Assembly (NCBI RefSeq): GCF_900111195.1
Contig: NZ_FOGL01000001.1
Coordinates: forward strand, 62,001-126,000
Reading direction: 5' to 3'
Source: Gracilibacillus ureilyticus
GTDB lineage: Bacteria > Bacillota > Bacilli > Bacillales > Amphibacillaceae
DNA: 64,000 bases
Every line of letters starts with the position of its first letter. The stretch's first letter is position 1. The notes under the pieces are model-generated. The model had not been told where the DNA came from and ran no database searches. It worked only from the letters and a program-made list of their open reading frames with translations. Made by a program: the position numbers and the translations under genes. Positions 17,090-26,621 of the stretch are shown piece by piece.

Positions 17090-19153
17090 ATGAATATGCA
17101 TACCATCATGAATTCATTACAAACAGCTTCCGCTAATAAAGCAAATTCACCTATGAATTTAAGAAGTGGACAAATGATAGCAGGGAAAGTTTTAGAACTG
17201 TATCCCAACCAGAAAGCGAAAATACAAATAGGTGGTATGCAAGTTGTTGCCCAGTTAGAAACTGCCTTATCTGCAAAACAAGGATATATCTTTCAAGTTG
17301 TCTCAACCACAAACACACTTCATTTAAAAAAAGTAAATGATATATCTCTGGCATCAAGCCAGTCACTGGAAAGACTGCTACAACAATTAGGAGTTTCTCC
17401 AACAAATAACAATCGGGAACTATTGACACAGCTTCTTTCTAAAAATATTCCTTTTACAAACGAGGATGCCCAGTTAATTGCGCGACTTCTGGAGAAATTC
17501 GGAGGAAACAGACTGAATCAGGAATTACTATTAACGATGGTAGAGAAGAAGCTTCCGATTACTGAACAAGTTTTCCAGTCATTACAAGCAGTGCAGCAAA
17601 ATAATATTGGAACAGATATGAAAGGTTTGATGAATCAATTACAATCGATTGTTAATCAATCAGCTAATGGAAGTTCACCCCAACTTCCACAAATGATGAT
17701 TAATCACCTGAATCAATTTCTTGGTGCAACTCAAATGACTAATAGTTTCCCTTTATTATCGAATGAGAACAGTCAAATATTGTTTCAGTTAATGCAAAGG
17801 ATTGGACAGATTGAACCGGATGTTTCCCTATCGAAGTTTCAGACAATAATGCAGCAAATGACAAGTCAGTTGAATCCAAACCCATCATCTGAAGTGATTT
17901 CTAGACAGCTATTGCAAAATCAATTCATCCAGCAGACAAAGCCTGTGGTACAGCAATTACAGCCATTGCTGACTAAGAGTGATGCGGAATTTCTTCTTCA
18001 TTCCATACAAAACAGCCAGACTGTAATGCAAAACAGTCAGCAAATAGCGAATATTTTACTGAAGAGTGATTGGGAGTCCGCCAATTTTCTCACTCCACAT
18101 AATAAGGCGGTCATTCAGCAATTTACAAAGGAAGTATTGCAATTCCGCTTGCAGGAGAATGTTCGGCAATTATTACAATCACAATTACCGTTTAATCATG
18201 GCGAACAAAGAAATTTTGATATGCTTCTAAAGCGATTGTCTAATGAAAATCAACCAAATAATCAACCAAATCAGGTAATACAGGAATTAAAAAACATGTT
18301 ATCAAATAGTGATATGTTACCGAAAATAGTAAGCACTATGACAAGAACAGAAATAGAAACAATTCAAAACTGGCTTCGTAATCCATTGACATCCTTAGCT
18401 CAAAATCAGCAGATAGCAGATTTATTACAAAAAATTAATATTCAGCAGTTTTCTCAGCAGGAAGCGGGGGTAGTCAGAGAATTTTTGTTAAAAACAGACC
18501 AGCTAATTACAAATGAACCACAATCAGTCCGTGACCATTTTCTATCATTAATGAAGCAATTTATTCAGAATAGCGGAATTCAGGATGAAGCGAATATATT
18601 GCAGCAAAAAGATGATCAGCAGTCTCTCTCTTTAAAACAATTACTGCTTTTGGGCACCCAGCAAGGGACAGAACTGGGTGGCGAAAGGGCTGCAAAATTA
18701 TTGCAGACACTAACGGGTATGCAGCTGCAAATGATAAATCAGGAACAGTCTTTCACACATCTAAACATGCAGTTCCCTGGGGAGAAATTTGGTTTGATGG
18801 AAGATATAAGAATTCAGTTCGAAGGAAAAAAGAATGGAAGCAGTAAAGAGATAGATCCGGATTACTGCAAGGTACTATTCCATTTAAACTTAAACAAATT
18901 GGGGGAAACAATGATAGCAATGTCTATTCAAAAAAGAGTAGTACATCTTACTGTCTATAATGATCGGGATGGAGTGAAACCGGTTTTAGCCATGTTTAAA
19001 CCACTGCTCAAAGAAAAACTGGCAGATTTAAATTATAATCTTACATCAGTGACATGGAAAAGCACGAAAGAAGAAGACAGCGGTAACCGGGACATTGGCA
19101 AACATAATCCATATGTACCCCGGACAGTGGAAGGGATTGACTTTCGAGTATGA
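17090..19153 (+). CDS. ylqG: YlqG: large glutamine/asparagine-rich protein with FliK-like C-terminal domain
   Basis: The 687-residue protein has an N-terminal beta-rich segment (QMIAGKVLELYPNQKAKIQI), a long Gln/Asn-rich helical middle (about residues 90-530), and a C-terminal segment near 590-670 that resembles the hook-length control domain of FliK (FHLNLNKLGETMIAM, then KRVVHLTVYNDRD). The function is not established. The ATG at 17090 follows GGAGGG and its stop overlaps the ylqH start (ATGA). Pairing with a FlhB-like tail protein suggests a link to the flagellar export gate. It is longer than I recall for B. subtilis YlqG. Confidence 0.88.
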   Translation: MNMHTIMNSLQTASANKANSPMNLRSGQMIAGKVLELYPNQKAKIQIGGMQVVAQLETALSAKQGYIFQVVSTTNTLHLKKVNDISLASSQSLERLLQQLGVSPTNNNRELLTQLLSKNIPFTNEDAQLIARLLEKFGGNRLNQELLLTMVEKKLPITEQVFQSLQAVQQNNIGTDMKGLMNQLQSIVNQSANGSSPQLPQMMINHLNQFLGATQMTNSFPLLSNENSQILFQLMQRIGQIEPDVSLSKFQTIMQQMTSQLNPNPSSEVISRQLLQNQFIQQTKPVVQQLQPLLTKSDAEFLLHSIQNSQTVMQNSQQIANILLKSDWESANFLTPHNKAVIQQFTKEVLQFRLQENVRQLLQSQLPFNHGEQRNFDMLLKRLSNENQPNNQPNQVIQELKNMLSNSDMLPKIVSTMTRTEIETIQNWLRNPLTSLAQNQQIADLLQKINIQQFSQQEAGVVREFLLKTDQLITNEPQSVRDHFLSLMKQFIQNSGIQDEANILQQKDDQQSLSLKQLLLLGTQQGTELGGERAAKLLQTLTGMQLQMINQEQSFTHLNMQFPGEKFGLMEDIRIQFEGKKNGSSKEIDPDYCKVLFHLNLNKLGETMIAMSIQKRVVHLTVYNDRDGVKPVLAMFKPLLKEKLADLNYNLTSVTWKSTKEEDSGNRDIGKHNPYVPRTVEGIDFRV

Positions 19154-19425
19154 AAAATGAAGAAAACTATCAGAAAAAAGCAGCTGCCCTTCATTATGAT
19201 CCTTCTAAGGAACAGGCACCAAGAGTTACAGCTGTTGGAAAAGGTTACGTTGCCGAATCAATAATCGAAAAGGCTTTAGAAAATAATGTTCCTATTCAAT
19301 CAGATCCGACACTTGTTGAGTTATTATCACAACTTGAAATTAATGAAACTATACCTGAAGAACTGTACCAGGTTGTCGCAGAAGTCTTTGCATACATCTA
19401 TCAGGTGGATCAGAAAATGAAGTAA
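19150..19425 (+). CDS. ylqH: YlqH: FlhB cytoplasmic-domain homolog
   Basis: This 91-residue soluble protein matches the C-terminal part of FlhB: AAALHYDPSKEQAPRVTAVGKGYVAE aligns in its core with the region after the FlhB autocleavage site, and the end VVAEVFAYIYQVDQKMK matches the FlhB end AVAEILAYVYRVKKKIK encoded at 46440-46500. It lacks the membrane part and the NPTH cleavage motif. FlhB-C paralogs of this kind can substitute for the cleaved FlhB tail in some bacteria. It is coupled to ylqG by an ATGA overlap. Confidence 0.9.
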   Translation: MKNEENYQKKAAALHYDPSKEQAPRVTAVGKGYVAESIIEKALENNVPIQSDPTLVELLSQLEINETIPEELYQVVAEVFAYIYQVDQKMK

Positions 19426-19433
19426 ATAATACC

Positions 19434-19468
19434 AGCTCCTTTCCAATACTGAGGAAGGGGCTATCTTT
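19434..19468 (+). terminator. Hairpin terminator after ylqH
   Basis: AGCTCCTTTC (19434-19443) pairs with GGAAGGGGCT (19453-19462) with two G-U pairs, followed by ATCTTTAT. The T run is short, so strength is uncertain. Confidence 0.65.
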
Positions 19469-19550
19469 ATGCTTGTACAGGGATTCTGCCCAGTAAGTTA
19501 AACATAATGAAACCATTTTCGAAAAATGTCTGATTAATTAAATTATTTTG

Positions 19551-19580
19551 TGGACAATCACTAACCTTTTTTTATACAAT
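19551..19580 (+). promoter_or_regulatory. Probable promoter of sucCD
   Basis: TGGACA (19551-19556) is 18 bases from TACAAT (19575-19580). The start would be near 19587, giving a leader of about 30 bases. No clear CcpA site is seen in the 19470-19615 interval. Confidence 0.55.
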
Positions 19581-19615
19581 GAGATTGCAGTGATTAATTG
19601 ATGGGAGGATGAAAG

Positions 19616-20782
19616 ATGAATATTCACGAATATCAAGGCAAAGAAATTCTGCGTAAATACGGTGTCGCTGTTCCAAATGGGAAAGTTGCTTTTACCGTAG
19701 ATGAAGCAGTACAGGCAGCAGAAGAACTTGGCACAAACGTTTCGGTAGTAAAAGCTCAAATTCACGCTGGGGGAAGAGGTAAAGCAGGCGGTGTGAAAGT
19801 GGCAAAGAATATCGATGAGGTTCGTACATATGCAGATGAGATTTTAGGTAAAACGCTTATTACACATCAAACAGGCCCAGAAGGCAAAGAAGTAAAGCGT
19901 TTACTGATTGAAGAAGGCTGTGATATTAAAAAGGAATATTATATCGGCCTTGTGTTGGATCGTGCTACATCTCGAGTTACAATGATGGCGTCAGAAGAGG
20001 GCGGTACAGAAATAGAAGAAGTTGCTGCGACTACGCCTGAGAAGATATTTAAAGAAGTAATTGATCCTGTGACAGGTTTATTACCATATCAAGCGAGAAG
20101 ACTTGCTTTCAACATAAATATTCCAGCAGAATATTTATCGAAAGCGGTTAAATTTATGATGGGATTATATCAGGTATTTGTAGAAAAAGATTGTTCTATA
20201 GCAGAAATCAATCCGTTAGTTACAACAGGTGACGGAGAAGTGCTGGCACTTGATGCCAAACTTAACTTTGATGATAATGCGTTATTCCGCCAGAAAGACA
20301 TTGTAGAATATCGTGATCTTGAGGAAGAGGATGAGAAAGAAATCGAAGCATCCAAATATGATTTAAGCTACATCGCTTTAGATGGTAATATTGGCTGTAT
20401 GGTAAATGGTGCAGGTCTTGCGATGGCTACAATGGATATCATTAAACATTATAACGGTGATCCTGCTAACTTCCTTGATGTTGGGGGCGGTGCGACGGCT
20501 GAAAAGGTTACGGAAGCTTTCAAAATCATTCTTTCTGATAAGAATGTAAAAGGAATTTTTGTAAACATTTTCGGTGGAATTATGAAGTGTGATGTTATTG
20601 CTGAAGGTGTTGTTCAAGCAACAAAAGAAGTAGGTTTAACAATACCATTAGTCGTACGTTTAGAAGGTACAAATGTAGATGCCGGAAAGAAAATACTGGC
20701 AGATTCAGGTTTAAACATTACACCAGCAGAGTCAATGGCTGACGGTGCTGAGAAAATTGTCGCACTAGTAAATGAGGCATAA
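19616..20782 (+). CDS. sucC: Succinyl-CoA synthetase (ADP-forming), beta subunit
   Basis: SucC and SucD interconvert succinyl-CoA and succinate with substrate-level ATP formation in the TCA cycle. The 388-residue protein has an ATP-grasp domain ([27 protein letters not shown]) and a C-terminal CoA ligase domain ([26 protein letters not shown]). Length matches B. subtilis (385). The ATG at 19616 follows TGGGAGGATG. sucD follows after 45 bases. Confidence 0.98.
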   Translation: MNIHEYQGKEILRKYGVAVPNGKVAFTVDEAVQAAEELGTNVSVVKAQIHAGGRGKAGGVKVAKNIDEVRTYADEILGKTLITHQTGPEGKEVKRLLIEEGCDIKKEYYIGLVLDRATSRVTMMASEEGGTEIEEVAATTPEKIFKEVIDPVTGLLPYQARRLAFNINIPAEYLSKAVKFMMGLYQVFVEKDCSIAEINPLVTTGDGEVLALDAKLNFDDNALFRQKDIVEYRDLEEEDEKEIEASKYDLSYIALDGNIGCMVNGAGLAMATMDIIKHYNGDPANFLDVGGGATAEKVTEAFKIILSDKNVKGIFVNIFGGIMKCDVIAEGVVQATKEVGLTIPLVVRLEGTNVDAGKKILADSGLNITPAESMADGAEKIVALVNEA

Positions 20783-20827
20783 TACCAAGCTAAATTTACC
20801 TAAATATGATAAGGGAGGATCCGTTAC

Positions 20828-21730
20828 ATGAGTGTATTTATTAATAAAGATACAAAAGTGCTTGTTCAGGGAATTACAGGTTCAACAGCACTTTTTCATA
20901 CAAAGCAAATGTTAGAGTATGGTACGAAAATCGTCGGTGGTGTAACACCGAAAAAGGGTGGTACAGAAGTAGAAGGTGTTCCAGTATACAATACTGTTCA
21001 GGAAGCAGTTGAGCAGACTGGAGCAAATGCTTCCGTTATTTATGTGCCGGCACCTTTTGCAGCAGATGCAATTATTGAAGCAGTTGATGCAGAATTAGAT
21101 TTAGTTATTTGTATTACAGAACATATTCCAGTAATGGATATGGTTAAAGTAAAACGGTATATGGAAGGAAAGAATACGAGATTAGTAGGACCGAACTGTC
21201 CAGGGGTCATTACACCAGATGAATGTAAAATTGGTATTATGCCTGGATATATTCATAAGAAAGGTCATATTGGTGTTGTATCGCGCTCTGGTACTTTAAC
21301 ATACGAAGCAGTTCATCAGTTGTCCCAGGCGGGATTTGGTCAGTCAACCGCTGTAGGTATCGGTGGTGATCCGGTGAACGGAACAGACTTTATCGATACA
21401 TTAAAAGCATTTAATGAAGATCCTGAGACGGAAGCTGTAATGATGATTGGGGAAATTGGCGGTACAGCAGAAGAAGAAGCGGCAGAATGGGTGAAAGCAA
21501 ATATGACGAAACCTGTTGTCGGATTTATCGGCGGGCGTACTGCACCTCCGGGAAAACGTATGGGCCATGCCGGTGCGATTATTTCTGGCGGAAAAGGAAC
21601 TGCAGAAGAGAAAATTAAAATCATGAACAATTGTGGAATAAAAGTAGCTGAAACTCCATCTGTAATGGGTGAAACATTAATTAGTGTATTAGAAGAAAAA
21701 GGTCTTATTGATAAGTGTAAAACTCATTAA
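20828..21730 (+). CDS. sucD: Succinyl-CoA synthetase, alpha subunit
   Basis: This 300-residue subunit binds CoA ([19 protein letters not shown]) and carries the phosphohistidine His247 in [26 protein letters not shown] is also diagnostic. The ATG at 20828 follows GGGAGGATCC. It forms an operon with sucC. A long perfect hairpin follows the stop codon, after which dprA begins with a TTG. Confidence 0.98.
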   Translation: MSVFINKDTKVLVQGITGSTALFHTKQMLEYGTKIVGGVTPKKGGTEVEGVPVYNTVQEAVEQTGANASVIYVPAPFAADAIIEAVDAELDLVICITEHIPVMDMVKVKRYMEGKNTRLVGPNCPGVITPDECKIGIMPGYIHKKGHIGVVSRSGTLTYEAVHQLSQAGFGQSTAVGIGGDPVNGTDFIDTLKAFNEDPETEAVMMIGEIGGTAEEEAAEWVKANMTKPVVGFIGGRTAPPGKRMGHAGAIISGGKGTAEEKIKIMNNCGIKVAETPSVMGETLISVLEEKGLIDKCKTH

Positions 21731-21735
21731 TAAAA

Positions 21736-21768
21736 ACAGAAGAGATAAGCAGCGCTTATCTCTTCTGT
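21736..21768 (+). terminator. Long hairpin after sucD
   Basis: ACAGAAGAGATAAGC (21736-21750) and GCTTATCTCTTCTGT (21754-21768) form a 15-pair perfect stem with a 3-base loop. No T run follows on the + strand (AATATTAAAG), so it may protect the sucCD mRNA end or terminate only partly. Confidence 0.65.
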
Positions 21769-21789
21769 AATATTAAAGGATGTGATGTA

Positions 21790-22686
21790 TTGGAACAAGC
21801 TAGTTGGAGATTGATTCATTTGCATCAGATTAAAGGGGTAACGAGAAAGCTTATATGGAAAGTACTAAAACAAAGTCCTGACCTTGGTATGCTCTATCGA
21901 TGGAATACAGAGCAATGGGCACAGCTATTTGAAATGAAGCTGGAAAGTGCCAAAAGGATTAGAGATGGATTAACTGACATAGGACTGCAAAGAGAAATTG
22001 TCAGACAGTCCAGGGAATATGCTATTATCACTATATTTGATTCATTCTATCCTGATCAGCTGAGAAATATCCCCGATCCACCGGTAGTATTATATGCGGC
22101 AGGTAATCTTTCCTTACTGAAACATACACCTAATCTTAGTGTTGTTGGTACAAGATACCCAACTGAAAACGCCAGACCAGTAATGAACCGATTATTAAAA
22201 CCTTTATTACAAAAGGGGTGGTTAATTGTAAGCGGTATGGCGATTGGAATCGATGGCTGTGCCCATGAGTTAGCATTGGCAAATGGTTCCCCTACCATTG
22301 CTGTACTTGGCGGCGGCTTTGAACATATTTATCCGAAACAAAATGCCGTATTATTTCATGAAATTTCACAGAAAGGGTTAGTTATCTCCGAGTATCCCCC
22401 ATATCTTACCCCTCAAAAGTACCACTTTCCTGAGAGAAATCGCATAATAAGTGGATTGACCTTTGGAACATTAGTCATTGAAGCAAAAACAAAAAGTGGT
22501 TCCATGATTACAGTGGACCAGGCGTTGGAACAAGGCAGAGAAGTATTCGCAGTTCCAGGCTCTGTTTTAAACAAAACAAGTGAAGGCTGTCATCAGTTAA
22601 TTCAGGATGGAGCTAAACTAGTACAAACAGCCATGGATATTGAATCAGAGTGGTATAAGGAAAGTGAATTGACAAGTGATAATTAG
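21790..22686 (+). CDS. dprA: DNA processing protein DprA (Smf)
   Basis: DprA binds single-stranded DNA during natural transformation and loads RecA. The 298-residue protein has an N-terminal helical (SAM-like) region and a Rossmann-like core: SVVGTRYPTENAR, SGMAIGIDGCAHELAL, TIAVLGGGFEHIYP and FPERNRIISGL. Translation starts at TTG 21790 behind AAAGGATGTG. Length matches B. subtilis (297). It precedes topA as in other Bacilli. Competence is not shown by this gene alone. Confidence 0.96.
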   Translation: MEQASWRLIHLHQIKGVTRKLIWKVLKQSPDLGMLYRWNTEQWAQLFEMKLESAKRIRDGLTDIGLQREIVRQSREYAIITIFDSFYPDQLRNIPDPPVVLYAAGNLSLLKHTPNLSVVGTRYPTENARPVMNRLLKPLLQKGWLIVSGMAIGIDGCAHELALANGSPTIAVLGGGFEHIYPKQNAVLFHEISQKGLVISEYPPYLTPQKYHFPERNRIISGLTFGTLVIEAKTKSGSMITVDQALEQGREVFAVPGSVLNKTSEGCHQLIQDGAKLVQTAMDIESEWYKESELTSDN

Positions 22687-22716
22687 AAAAAAATGGAGTT
22701 TCTTTTGGTGATTTGT

Positions 22717-22746
22717 TTGACAAACAATATAAAAGTATTTCATAAT
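22717..22746 (+). promoter_or_regulatory. Probable promoter of topA
   Basis: A perfect TTGACA (22717-22722) is 18 bases from CATAAT (22741-22746). The leader that follows, about 110 bases, contains a 7-pair dyad ATGATTA (22786-22792) / TAATCAT (22809-22815) of unknown meaning. Confidence 0.6.
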
Positions 22747-22861
22747 AGGGAAGATTTATCATGAGGATCATAGAATATAGAATAAATGATTAGCAGTTCA
22801 AGTGTTCTTAATCATATTATATAATTATTAAATAGAGAGTGACCTCTTGGGAGGGTTTAAT

Positions 22862-24940
22862 ATGGCACAATATCTAGTTATCGTCGAATCACCTGCTAAA
22901 GCCAAAACAATCGAAAGATATTTAGGCAGAAATTTTAAAGTGAAGGCCTCTATGGGCCATGTTCGTGATTTGCCAAAGAGTCAGACAGGTATAGATGTGG
23001 AAAATAATTATGAACCAAAATACATTACTATAAGAGGAAAAGGACCTGTTTTAAAAGAATTGAAAACAGCTGCTAAAAAAGCAGATAAAATCTATCTTGC
23101 AGCCGATCCGGATCGTGAAGGAGAGGCGATTGCATGGCACCTTGCTCACAGTTTAAATATCGACCATAATTCGGAATGCCGGGTTGTGTTTAATGAAATA
23201 ACAAAAGATGCTGTTAAAGAGTCATTTAAGCATCCAAGAAAAATTAACATGGATCTTGTGGATGCACAGCAGGCAAGAAGAGTTTTAGATCGCCTTGTAG
23301 GATATAATATCAGTCCATTATTATGGCAAAAGGTAAAGAAAGGGTTAAGTGCAGGAAGGGTGCAATCTGTAGCTGTCAAGATGATAATTGACCGTGAAAA
23401 TGAGATAAACAACTTCAAGCCAGAGGAATACTGGAGTATTACATCTCAATTTACTAAAGACAATCAAAGCTTTGAAGGAAATTTTTATGGATATGATGGC
23501 AAAAAGCAGCCACTTAAATCAAAAGAGGATGTGGATTTTGTTTTAAGCAAATTAAAAGGCAAAAATTTCTTAATTGATAAAGTAAATAAGAAAGAGCGAA
23601 AAAGAAATCCTTCACCGCCTTTTACAACTTCTTCATTACAACAGGAAGCAGCTCGAAAATTAAACTTCCGGGCACGTAAGACGATGATGGTCGCACAGCA
23701 ACTGTATGAAGGTATTGATTTGGGAAAAAGAGAAGGTGGAATAACTGGTTTAATTACTTATATGAGAACAGATTCCACAAGAGTCTCTGCATCTGCTCAA
23801 AATCAGGCGAAAGAGTATATTGAAAAGAATTACGGAAAAGAGTATTCAGGTAATAACAAACAGGCGAAAAAGAGTGAAGGAGCTCAAGATGCTCACGAAG
23901 CGATTCGTCCAACTGATGCAATGAGGGACCCTAAGTCTCTTAAAACCGTATTGTCCAGAGATCAGTTAAGATTGTATAAACTGATCTGGGAACGATTTAT
24001 GGCAAGTCAGATGGCACCAGCTGTAATGGATACTATGACAATTCACTTATTAAACGAAGGGGTAGAATTTAGAGCAAGCGGATCAAAGATAAAGTTTAAT
24101 GGCTTTATGAAAGTGTATATTGAAAGCAGTGATGATCAGGAGAAAAAAGAAGAAAAGTGGCTGCCTGATTTGCAGGAAGGAACAACTGTAAAATCAGAAA
24201 AATTGGAACCTAATCAGCATTTTACACAACCACCTCCACGATACACTGAAGCTAGATTAGTGAAAACAATGGAAGAGCAGGGAATAGGAAGACCTTCCAC
24301 CTATGCCCCTACATTAGACACCATTCAACGCAGAGGATATGTAGCATTAGACAACCGGCGTTTTGTCCCAACCGAGTTAGGGGAAGTTGTTAACAGCTTG
24401 ATGGAAGAATTTTTCCCTGAGATTATTGATATCGAATTCACTGGTAAGATGGAAGGTGACTTAGATGCAATCGAGGATGGTAAAACAGAGTGGATCTCTA
24501 TAATCGACCAGTTTTACAATGGTTTTGAAAAAAGATTGGATGTTGCCCAACAAGAAATGGAAAAGGTTGAAATAAAAGATGAGCCAGCAGGTATTGACTG
24601 TGAAAAATGCGGTCACGGAATGGTATATAAGATGGGAAGATACGGTAAATTCCTGGCATGCTCCAATTTTCCGGATTGCAGAAATACGAAACCAATACTC
24701 AAAGAAATCGGTGTAAAATGTCCTAATTGCAAGGATGGTAATATTGTTGAAAGAAAGACAAAAAGGAAAAGAGCTTTCTATGGTTGTGACAACTATCCGG
24801 ATTGTGAGTTTATCTCCTGGGATAAACCTGTCGGCAGGAAATGTCCGAAATGTGATACGATGTTAGTTGAGAAAAAGACTAAGAAAACAACCCAAGTGCA
24901 ATGTCCTTCTTGTGACTATAAAGAAAAAGAACAAAGCTAA
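22862..24940 (+). CDS. topA: DNA topoisomerase I
   Basis: TopA relaxes negative supercoils through a 5'-phosphotyrosine link. The 692-residue protein has an N-terminal Toprim domain ([33 protein letters not shown]), the active-site Tyr300 in [11 protein letters not shown], and three C-terminal zinc ribbons: CEKCGHG...CSNFPDC, CPNCKDG...CDNYPDC, and a shorter CPKCDT...CPSC. The ATG at 22862 follows GGGAGGG. Length equals that of B. subtilis (691). A terminator follows, and trmFO is missing between this gene and xerC. Confidence 0.98.
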   Translation: MAQYLVIVESPAKAKTIERYLGRNFKVKASMGHVRDLPKSQTGIDVENNYEPKYITIRGKGPVLKELKTAAKKADKIYLAADPDREGEAIAWHLAHSLNIDHNSECRVVFNEITKDAVKESFKHPRKINMDLVDAQQARRVLDRLVGYNISPLLWQKVKKGLSAGRVQSVAVKMIIDRENEINNFKPEEYWSITSQFTKDNQSFEGNFYGYDGKKQPLKSKEDVDFVLSKLKGKNFLIDKVNKKERKRNPSPPFTTSSLQQEAARKLNFRARKTMMVAQQLYEGIDLGKREGGITGLITYMRTDSTRVSASAQNQAKEYIEKNYGKEYSGNNKQAKKSEGAQDAHEAIRPTDAMRDPKSLKTVLSRDQLRLYKLIWERFMASQMAPAVMDTMTIHLLNEGVEFRASGSKIKFNGFMKVYIESSDDQEKKEEKWLPDLQEGTTVKSEKLEPNQHFTQPPPRYTEARLVKTMEEQGIGRPSTYAPTLDTIQRRGYVALDNRRFVPTELGEVVNSLMEEFFPEIIDIEFTGKMEGDLDAIEDGKTEWISIIDQFYNGFEKRLDVAQQEMEKVEIKDEPAGIDCEKCGHGMVYKMGRYGKFLACSNFPDCRNTKPILKEIGVKCPNCKDGNIVERKTKRKRAFYGCDNYPDCEFISWDKPVGRKCPKCDTMLVEKKTKKTTQVQCPSCDYKEKEQS

Positions 24941-24958
24941 AGAGAGAATTGCATGGAG

Positions 24959-24993
24959 GAGCTTGTTATCCACTACGGTTAACAAGCTCTTTC
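24959..24993 (+). terminator. Terminator after topA
   Basis: GAGCTTGTTA (24959-24968) pairs with TAACAAGCTC (24980-24989), then TTTC. The 10-pair stem has an 11-base loop. Confidence 0.75.
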
Positions 24994-25063
24994 AATATTA
25001 CTGATGGAAGAAAGTTTATATAAGGAAAAAGATGGGTAAACCATAAATATTGCAACTATTATG

Positions 25064-25089
25064 AAAATTCCGAAAATTTTTTGAAAAGA
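25064..25089 (+). promoter_or_regulatory. Tandem CodY-like boxes
   Basis: The CodY consensus is AATTTTCWGAAAATT. AAAATTCCGAAAATT (25064-25078) differs at three positions, and AATTTTTTGAAAAGA (25075-25089) also differs at three. They overlap by four bases and end just before the -35 box of the xerC-hslVU-codY unit, which suggests autoregulation by CodY. Confidence 0.5.
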
Positions 25090-25090
25090 A

Positions 25091-25119
25091 TTGAACTTGC
25101 AGATAGATTATGTTAGTAT
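25091..25119 (+). promoter_or_regulatory. Possible promoter of xerC-hslV-hslU-codY
   Basis: TTGAAC (25091-25096) is 17 bases from TAGTAT (25114-25119). The -10 match is modest (4 of 6). It directly follows the CodY-like boxes and precedes xerC by about 25 bases. Confidence 0.4.
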
Positions 25120-25145
25120 TTTTAAGCATTTAGAGGTGCAGAGAG

Positions 25146-26060
25146 ATGCAAAAATTTCACAAAGAATGGTTGTTATTTTTAGATTATTTAAAAATCGAGA
25201 AGAATGCAGCAGCAAAAACCGTGGAGATCTACCAGAAAGATGTCGAACACTTTTTGCAATACATAGCAGATGAACAAATTGATGATTTGAGAAATGTGGA
25301 TTACATCAGTGTAAGAAATTACTTAACTATATTATACGAGCAAGGATTAACGAAACGATCGGTTAGCAGGCATATTTCTGCATTAAGAAGTTTTTATAAA
25401 ATATTAGCCAGAGAAGAAGTTGTTACTAATAATCCTTTTAACCAGATCAGTTTGCCGAAGCAAGATTATCCTATTCCGCAATTTCTGTACGATGAGGAAA
25501 TGGAGAAGCTCTTATCAATTAATCAGCAGGATACCCCGCTTGGAAAAAGAAACAGGGCATTATTGGAATTGCTTTATGCAACAGGTATCAGGGTGAGTGA
25601 ATGTGTACAATTAAAGATGGAGGATGTAGATCTGGAACTTCAAACAGTCCTCGTACTTGGAAAAGGGAGCAAAGAAAGATACGTTCCTTTTGGCGAATTT
25701 GCCAAAGATTCAATAAAACAATATCTGATGAATGGAAGAGAGCAATTAATCGGAAAGCATAGTGAACCACAACATTTTTTATTTCTTAATGCGAAAGGAA
25801 ACCCATTAACTGCTAGAGGAATCCGGGTGATATTAAAGAAATTAGTTCAAGAGGCCGGTTTAACAGTCGATTTACATCCACACAAATTAAGACATACTTT
25901 CGCGACACATTTATTAAATAATGGTGCAGATTTGCGGGCAGTTCAGGAACTGCTGGGCCATTCACAGTTATCATCCACACAAATTTACACTCATGTGACT
26001 AAGGACAGACTTAGTCACGTTTATAAAAATGCTCATCCAAGAGCAAGTAAAGGGGAATAA
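25146..26060 (+). CDS. xerC: Tyrosine recombinase XerC (CodV)
   Basis: XerC works with XerD at dif to resolve chromosome dimers. The 304-residue protein has an N-terminal SAM-like core-binding domain (residues about 1-90) and a catalytic domain with Arg in ATGIRVSEC, Lys in LGKGSKER, the HxxR in HKLRHTFATHLL, His in LLGHSQLSSTQ and the nucleophile Tyr281 in QIYTH. The ATG at 25146 follows AGAGGTG. It leads the xerC-hslV-hslU-codY unit (codVWXY in B. subtilis); hslV begins 3 bases after its stop. Confidence 0.96.
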   Translation: MQKFHKEWLLFLDYLKIEKNAAAKTVEIYQKDVEHFLQYIADEQIDDLRNVDYISVRNYLTILYEQGLTKRSVSRHISALRSFYKILAREEVVTNNPFNQISLPKQDYPIPQFLYDEEMEKLLSINQQDTPLGKRNRALLELLYATGIRVSECVQLKMEDVDLELQTVLVLGKGSKERYVPFGEFAKDSIKQYLMNGREQLIGKHSEPQHFLFLNAKGNPLTARGIRVILKKLVQEAGLTVDLHPHKLRHTFATHLLNNGADLRAVQELLGHSQLSSTQIYTHVTKDRLSHVYKNAHPRASKGE

Positions 26061-26063
26061 ACA

Positions 26064-26603
26064 ATGGAACAGTTTCATGCGACAACGATATTTGCGATTA
26101 AACATAACGGCCAATCAGCGATGTGTGGCGACGGCCAGGTGACATTTGGGAATCAGGTAGTTATGAAACACTCTGCAAAAAAAGTCAGAAGAATTTATAA
26201 AGATCAGGTCTTAGCAGGTTTCGCTGGATCTGTAGCTGATGCATTTACATTGTTTGAAAGCTTCGAAGCAAAATTAGAAAGCTATGACGGTAAATTGTCC
26301 CGAGCTGCAGTGGAGCTGGCGAAGGATTGGCGTAACGACAAATATTTAAGAAAATTAGAAGCGATGTTAATTGTTATGAACAAGGAAGAATTATTACTCG
26401 TATCAGGGACAGGTGAAGTAATCGAACCAGATGACGGAATATTGGCAATAGGATCGGGTGGGAATTTTGCATTAAGTGCAGGCAGAGCATTGAAAAGAAA
26501 TGCTCCAAATCTTTCTGCGAAGGAAATTGCGAAAGCTTCGTTAGAGATTGCTGGCGAGATTTGTGTCTTTACAAACAATCAGTTAATTTTAGAAGAATTA
26601 TAA
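26064..26603 (+). CDS. hslV: ATP-dependent protease subunit HslV (ClpQ/CodW)
   Basis: HslV is the proteasome-like peptidase ring that partners with HslU. The 179-residue protein starts [16 protein letters not shown]. Aligned on [12 protein letters not shown], Thr7-Thr8 occupy the place of the catalytic N-terminal Thr-Thr of E. coli HslV, so a six-residue propeptide is implied. B. subtilis CodW has Ser at position 2, reported as its nucleophile; that residue is Glu here. [14 protein letters not shown] and EICVFTNN are conserved. The ATG at 26064 follows AAGGGGAATAA. Confidence 0.97.
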   Translation: MEQFHATTIFAIKHNGQSAMCGDGQVTFGNQVVMKHSAKKVRRIYKDQVLAGFAGSVADAFTLFESFEAKLESYDGKLSRAAVELAKDWRNDKYLRKLEAMLIVMNKEELLLVSGTGEVIEPDDGILAIGSGGNFALSAGRALKRNAPNLSAKEIAKASLEIAGEICVFTNNQLILEEL

Positions 26604-26621
26604 AAATAAGGAGGGAACAAC

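Noticed and set aside
21736-21768. Perfect 15-pair inverted repeat as an attachment site or small mobile element
   Set aside because: It sits just after a stop codon, has a 3-base loop and no flanking duplications; a transcript-end hairpin is simpler.
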